Shown here one piece after another: positions 58,722 through 64,000 of a stretch of 64,000 nucleotides of DNA. The stretch covers positions 7,555,052 through 7,619,051 of the forward strand of contig CM051463.1 of assembly GCA_028095005.1 (NCBI GenBank), written 5' to 3'. The position numbers were made by a program, and so were the translations under genes. Below the pieces are notes generated by a model, which saw only the letters and a list, made by a program, of their open reading frames with translations, did no database searches and was not told the origin of the DNA. This DNA comes from Rhynchospora pubera. Lineage: Eukaryota > Streptophyta > Magnoliopsida > Poales > Cyperaceae. Position 1 is the first letter of the stretch, and every line of letters begins with the position of its first letter.

Positions 58722-60503
58722 TATGACACTAAAAGAGATAATTTTGAAAAGTAACAATTTTGTTGATATTGATAAAATGATGACTCATAATCTAATAACT
58801 CCAAAATTTGTCAACTAAAATAGTCTTTTTTAAGAAAACAAAATTATTATTTATTAATTAATACAATATCAATCCTTATTATTTAAACTATTTTTTATGA
58901 ATAAAGAATAGTATTTTACCGCAACCGTCAAGTAAACTAAAATTTGAATTTTACTTGAGAAGGAGTAATTGAAAAACCACAATTCTCAATTCTCGCCAAA
59001 GGAGAATTTGCCTCATTTAATAAGTCAATATTATCCTTTACAAAATTTAAAATTATAATGAAAGCGAGAAATATGATTTTAAAAAAGTGAAAACCCCTCA
59101 TCAGCCGGTCTTATCCACTCAGCCTGGGAGTTGAAGCATTATATTATTTATTTGATACCCCACCAACCAATTCTGGATTGACAAGTATCATTTATTTATT
59201 TTGTGGGGCCTACTGCTCGCTTATTGTACAACCTTTTTTTAATACACCCCTTATAACTAATCTGATAGTAGTATTGTGCTTATCAAACGGATCTTATTTC
59301 AGATCAGATTCAATATCCAAATCCAATTAAAGTTCTGGAAAGAACCAAAGATCTAATAAGATTGGATTGGATGAGGTTGGAATAGGTGGGAATTGCAAAT
59401 TCCCGGAATTTCTTATGCCAAATTTATTATAAACAATCCAAACTCTTCACAAAGTTACACACTTCCCAATAAATTTATGCCTAGAATTGGCTATTCCCCC
59501 AATTCCCAACCCATCCAAACGGCCCCTAAATGCTATTCCATACATTTGTGGATTCGGGTTTTGAAACCCAAAAGGAAGTCCGTATCCGCAGACAAGTAAA
59601 CACCATCAAAGCTGAATAATGTCATCAATTTTAAAAGGCTAAAGGGTTAACTGTTTAGTTATCTAAGATAATTTTGAAGTATCAATAATTGCAATTGACT
59701 GTGAAATAAAAAACCTCATATATTAATATATTATTCATAATCATACATGCTCACCAGATTTGCATAAGCCCATCCTTTTATTGGACTTGATTTTTGCTGG
59801 ATCTGGATCTAAATCCAAAATGTCAGCGACCCAATAATTTGACTCCGAATATGATGAATAAATTAACAGACAAAGTTGCATAGTTTTAAGATCCCCATGC
59901 ACGGAATCATTCATGCACACGTGCATTTATCTTTGGATTAACGTTATCCCTTAAATCATGCACATATAACTAGCGTCTAGCGAGAATGCTAACATGTTGA
60001 ATTTAAAACAAGTTCCTTAATTTTATTTTTTTTAATTCTACCATTATCAATACAAAGTTGTAAATTTGATTTCTTCGTATTATGTTCTCCGTTCAATAAC
60101 ATATTATGTTGCAAATGGTCTAATGCTTCATTTGGATACTTTCAGATACATAAAAAAAAGTGAGATATTTTCATTTTTCAAGAAGTATACGTACATGCAT
60201 ACATCTAAGGAAACAAAAATAGTTTACATACATGTAGAACCAAACTTAAAGGGAGAGTCAAAACTTAACTGATTTGTATATTTTAAATCTTCACCCCTCT
60301 TCCTCTCCTACCTACACACCCATACATTAATTTACAATCATATCATGCTTCCAATTAAGCTCCAAAAACAAGCCCTTTGTGTACATTTTCTCCAAGATAT
60401 GTCCATATCATTCTCCATTAATTTTGGGATAGGCGATAGCATCCACCAAAGATATCTGAAGAAAATTTGGCGTGGTTTGAGTTGTAATTTTCAAACTAAT
60501 TTA
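58722..60503. other. Intergenic, includes one MITE and 3' flank of the second WIP gene
   Basis: Apart from the MITE at 59361-59527 no gene is seen. Short open frames lack any signature. Confidence 0.4.
59361..59527. mobile_element. Tourist-like MITE (TTATAAACAATCC family), diverged
   Basis: The core TTATAAACAATCCAAACTC then CACAAAGTTACACACTTCCC is intact. The right end ATCCAAACGGCCCCT is recognisable, while the left end is degraded, so the start is approximate. Confidence 0.7.
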
Positions 60504-60749
60504 TTAGTTTGGACCCCAACAGCTCAAGTACATGACCATCCTCAAGGATTCCTCCATTTTGTCATGCTTTGTGTCAAAAGCTGTGCTATCGCCTTTTCTT
60601 CTACTGTTGGAACAACTTGATACATGTCTCGCATCATCTCGGATCGATCCGACGGCTGTGGTTGAGTTGGGGTTGGCCATTGGATCTCTGAGCTCAAGAG
60701 CTGCCCCAAGTGTAGTCATAGCCATACATGCCATGTTAGCTAGCTTCAT
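60504..60749 (-). CDS. Wound-induced (WIP/DUF3774) family small protein
   Basis: Single exon of 81 codons on the minus strand from ATG 60749 (MKLANMACMAMTTLGAALE). It ends EESLRMVMYLSCWGPN, the exact type of C-terminus that defines the wound-responsive DUF3774 family. An N-terminal hydrophobic segment (about 5-18) is followed by a low-complexity Ser/Arg-rich middle (SSCSNSRRKG) and the acidic-basic EESLR helix. A TATATATA box is on the minus strand at 60875-60863, about 115 bp upstream. It is less similar to the gene at 55796 than family members in a young tandem array would be; only the C-terminal pentadecamer aligns well. It is likely wound- or stress-inducible, by family knowledge. Confidence 0.85.
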   Translation of the reverse strand: MKLANMACMAMTTLGAALELRDPMANPNSTTAVGSIRDDARHVSSCSNSRRKGDSTAFDTKHDKMEESLRMVMYLSCWGPN

Positions 60750-60862
60750 AATTTGTTTTGGAGATTAAATCGTCTCAAGAAAAGTAATGGCAGTTGATTT
60801 TTCAAGGTAGGTTCAATGATTTGGAGAGTTTGAATTGAGAGTGTTTCATGGTCTTGCGGATA

Positions 60863-60875
60863 GATATATATATAA
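60863..60875 (-). promoter_or_regulatory. TATA box of second WIP gene
   Basis: TATATATATA run on the minus strand, 114 bp before the ATG. Confidence 0.55.
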
Positions 60876-61525
60876 AGAGTTGAAATTTGGGTTCGGCCGT
60901 TTGGTTTGAGATCATGGAGCCAATGGTTTTCCTGACTTTTGGATAAAGATGTTTAAAAATGTTGCTAGGGTTTTATTAAAATTACTTCTGTGTTTTTTTC
61001 AGTAATTAAACTTTCACGATGGTAGTTGAGATGCTTCAATTAGATATAATCCTAAAAAGGGAAGAAAAAAACAAAGCTGTGAAATAAAATTTATATTGAA
61101 GAGAAGATAGATATAATAAATCAAAGCGCTTCAAATTTGACTGAAAAATAAAGAGAAATTCTGAAATATACAACTTAGATAATTTGTAGCATATATACAC
61201 AATTAAGCATAAAAAAAAATTAATGGGTGAACTAAGTTCTCAAACATGAGTTACAAACAAAGAAGAAATAAAACAATTTTTTTTAAAGATAAATTGGGGT
61301 TCAAGCCTCCCAACTTATTTTTAAATGAAATGTATATAAAAGACCTCTAACCGGATTTCAAACATGCGACCTCTCATTTGAGGTATATTGTTTTTTGCCA
61401 CTAGAGAAATAAAACAATTTGTTAGATAAACCTGAATATAATAACTTCAATAAAAAAATTGGTAATGTAAATGATTGTGTTACATTAGACAATCATATAC
61501 AGTCATCTAAGTACACTAATTTCTA
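60876..61525. other. Upstream region of second WIP gene
   Basis: No gene or element recognised. Confidence 0.35.
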
Positions 61526-61528
61526 TAA

Positions 61529-61749
61529 GGGTGTGTTTGGATGAGCATGGAATAAGGAATAAGAATAAAAAATTTCGGTATGCGTGCTTATTCTTATTCT
61601 TGTGCAATCCAAATAACACAAGAATAAGAAATTTGGGCCCTTATTCCTATACTAACAAAACCATGGTTTAAAAATAAGGAATTTGAATAAGCACGCATAC
61701 CAAAATTCCTTATTCTTATTCTTTATTCCATGCTCATCCAAACACACCC
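61529..61749. mobile_element. Tourist-like MITE (AGTATAAGAATAAGG family)
   Basis: 221 bp, ends GGGTGTGTTTGGATGAGC and GCTCATCCAAACACACCC, flanks TAA / TTA. The length is the same as the relative at 29636-29856. Confidence 0.87.
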
Positions 61750-62010
61750 TTAAAAGTATAGATACTATTTTTGAGGGAATTACACGGTAGAGAGTTGCAA
61801 TGGATCCAAAGAATGGCAACAGACCCATCGATTCCATCAAACCGGGAGCCCAATACAGTGGTTAGGCTCATACAATCCGGTTTTAAAAAATGCCACATTA
61901 TTAATGCCTTTAAATAGGGCACTTTGTTTTTTTTTTTTGAAGAATTAAATGAGACAGAAAAATGTATATACCCCACGCTTGAATAATGAATAAGACAAGA
62001 ATTGAATTAT

Positions 62011-62159
62011 GGGTGCGTTTGGATGAGAGAAGAAGAAGAGGAAGAAGGAAGATGGGAAGAAAAAAAATTATAAACAATCCAAACTCTTCACAAAGTTACA
62101 CACTTCCCAATACTTCTTCCCACTTCTTCCCTTCTTCCCACACCTATCCAAACGCACCC
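62011..62159. mobile_element. Tourist-like MITE (TTATAAACAATCC family)
   Basis: 149 bp, ends GGGTGCGTTTGGAT and ATCCAAACGCACCC, TAT on both sides. The core is intact. GA-rich left arm and CTTCTTCCC right arm. Confidence 0.88.
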
Positions 62160-64000
62160 TATAGGTATTGATTTGTCTATTTCTAGCATTCCGTTTGTGT
62201 CTCCTTTTGTGCCTCATCCATTGGTGCGTTTTGAGTGGTTGTCACTTAATTTGGCTCCGTTGAATTAGTGATATAGTTTGGTTTTTAAACTAGGTGCTAT
62301 ACCATGGTTACTGATCTTTCACTTGTACGGATATTTATTAAAAAACTTTAGGTGATATGTCAGGTTATTAATGTTTATTGGTTTAATTTTTTTTAATTGT
62401 GAAAATAGTATGGCATTAGCATACACAACTATCTGATTAGAATTTTATAATTAGATTAACTGCTTGTATTCGATTGCGCAATTGAAAATCCCCACATGAC
62501 AGTCAATCAGTCAAAGATAAGTGTACAAATCGAAGATGCCAAATCTTATAAGAAGATCAATATTTACTGCAATTCAGATCGGCCGTTGCTTGGATGGTGT
62601 ATTTATCAAATGGTAATTAGTTAACATTTTATTTTGATATCGTACAGTGTACTAAAATTTGAAAATTAAAAGCCTTTCTACGCGTAAAAAGGTAGGACCG
62701 ATAATAAAATAGAAGGTCCGAATTAATATTGTTACTTCCGTTTTGAAAATAAGATCTAGCTGTATGCTTATATTTAAACAACCTAAGAAAAGCAAGGTCC
62801 TACAAATCTATCATAACGGATAAGATAAAGATTATATGTATATATATTTTTTTGTTCAGAACAATTAATTTAACTAGATGTAGTGGATTAGGATGATGTG
62901 ACCTGGCTGTCTACATGATGATTACTATTAGATTAAAAAAAAAGGGTCCACTTGCCTTAAACTAAAACTGCAACTAGATGTTATAGTTTGGCAATCAGCG
63001 AGAAAATAGTAGAATTGTCCATGTGATACCATACAATGCTTTTCCGAAATAAAAAATGATTTTGTAATGCTGCTTATAGCAATATTTTCAAGGAAAAAAA
63101 ATGATTAAGAGGAATCAAGAATAATTCCTTCGTCAGTGGAGGTCAAGGGTACGAAATCTTGCTTAGAGATTTAATGTCAAAATAAGTTAAGACTTGAACT
63201 CCCTCTTGTATTTTCTCTTACAAATATATATATATATATATATAGATGAATGAAGCAGTTCGACAAAAAAAAAGAAATCGTTAAAATTCAAAATCAATTC
63301 CGCACTAAACAAATATGTAACTGATAATTAATTAACATATAATCGATGCAATTTTTGAAATAAAGAATTAACGTACCTATTGATAAATATGCTAGTATAA
63401 AAGAAGCATTTGACAATTATAAAACCAATAAAATGGTTGTAACCTATCTAAATGATAGCATATCATGATAACTGAGAATGCAGGGATCATAATCATGCTA
63501 ATTTTGATATCCACACATTGTAAGTTGTCAGAATTCAAATCTGCATCATTTTATCAAACACAGACACCAATAGTTTATTTTTAAGGAATATGGATATTAA
63601 GCAGCTCTGTATGTTGCTGGAATAAGTATTATTTGTGCCGTTTACAGTTTACACCAAACACCTAGCGCGAGAAGAGAGAACAAAAGAACTGAATCATCTC
63701 TTATACATTACAAAGATGGAATTAGTTGCCTAAAGGGGGTAGAAAAAAAAAGTTCAGAGTAGGTACTTGGTGGAAATTAAAAATGTTCTCCCATGGAAAT
63801 TAGTAATTGTTCTATCTAGTGAAAGAAGATAATGGGATCTTATTTTTTTAATATTATGAGTGGTTAGAGGGGCATGAATATCTTGTCGATTGATCGATGC
63901 AGCTACTAGTTTCGACATATTTAAAACAACAGTATGCAACCTACGTGGGTGTCGCCAAACGCTTAAAAAGACATTTTTGTTCATAAAATATAGGGAAACA
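62160..64000. other. Intergenic, no gene recognised
   Basis: AT-rich. A (TA)n microsatellite is at about 63226-63244. The minus-strand frame at 63754-63984 has no recognisable domain and is not supported as a gene. Confidence 0.4.

Noticed and set aside
59741..59926. 61-codon minus-strand frame
   Set aside because: No homologous pattern and no promoter-like sequence.
63754..63984. 76-codon minus-strand frame at the window edge
   Set aside because: It could be an exon of a gene beyond the window but shows no domain or convincing splice sites.

Overview
The window is plant nuclear DNA, almost certainly from an angiosperm and most likely a eudicot. It is AT-rich and gene-poor, with GT-AG introns, plant-specific gene families and a dense load of plant transposons. 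The families seen are a CC-type NLR (NB-LRR), a plant mobile domain (MAIN-like) protein, a DUF1223 thioredoxin-like protein and wound-induced (WIP/DUF3774) small proteins. I could not name the species.

Layout. 1-12790 is copy A of a segmental duplication, now interrupted by a hAT MITE (1967-2515), a foldback MULE-like MITE (3252-3647), a 4.7-kb hAT element with a spliced but internally deleted transposase (4302-8970) and a 1.76-kb Mutator-type element filled with ~185-bp tandem repeats (9053-10810). It ends in a broken 5' fragment of a DUF1223 gene. 13487-23032 (minus strand) is a CC-NB-ARC-LRR pseudogene split by a 6.0-kb Copia element. That Copia carries a nested 1.77-kb solo LTR in its integrase and a MITE in its 5' LTR. 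The NLR also has a 1-nt frameshift and a 38-bp poly(T)-bearing retroposon scrap. 24480-25385 is a partial third copy (C) of the duplicated segment. 25663-27223 (minus) is a MAIN-like gene with a long 5' intron. 29948-36480 is copy B of the duplication, interrupted by a 5'-truncated L1-type LINE (32139-35278), and it leads directly into the intact three-exon DUF1223 gene (36947-39278).

40212-42226 is a Pack-MULE carrying an exon fragment that resembles the HECT ubiquitin ligase UPL1/UPL2. 43000-50016 is mostly MITEs, some nested. 50641-54464 is a Mutator-like element with a MURA-type transposase lacking its usual C-terminal part, an unrecognised 101-residue downstream frame that can be joined in frame by a 91-nt intron, and arrays of an ACGCGTTTATAAA motif in both arms. 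55796-56029 and 60504-60749 (minus) are two intact small WIP-family genes. Between them lies a MITE split by a second solo LTR of the same family as the one inside the Copia.

The probable functional host genes are few: DUF1223, MAIN-like and the two WIP genes. The rest is transposon biology. It can be read with unusual precision because most insertions keep perfect target-site duplications, and several have an uninterrupted paralogous empty site in the other copy of the duplication. All exon models, family calls and homology statements come from reading the sequence; no database search or alignment program was run.
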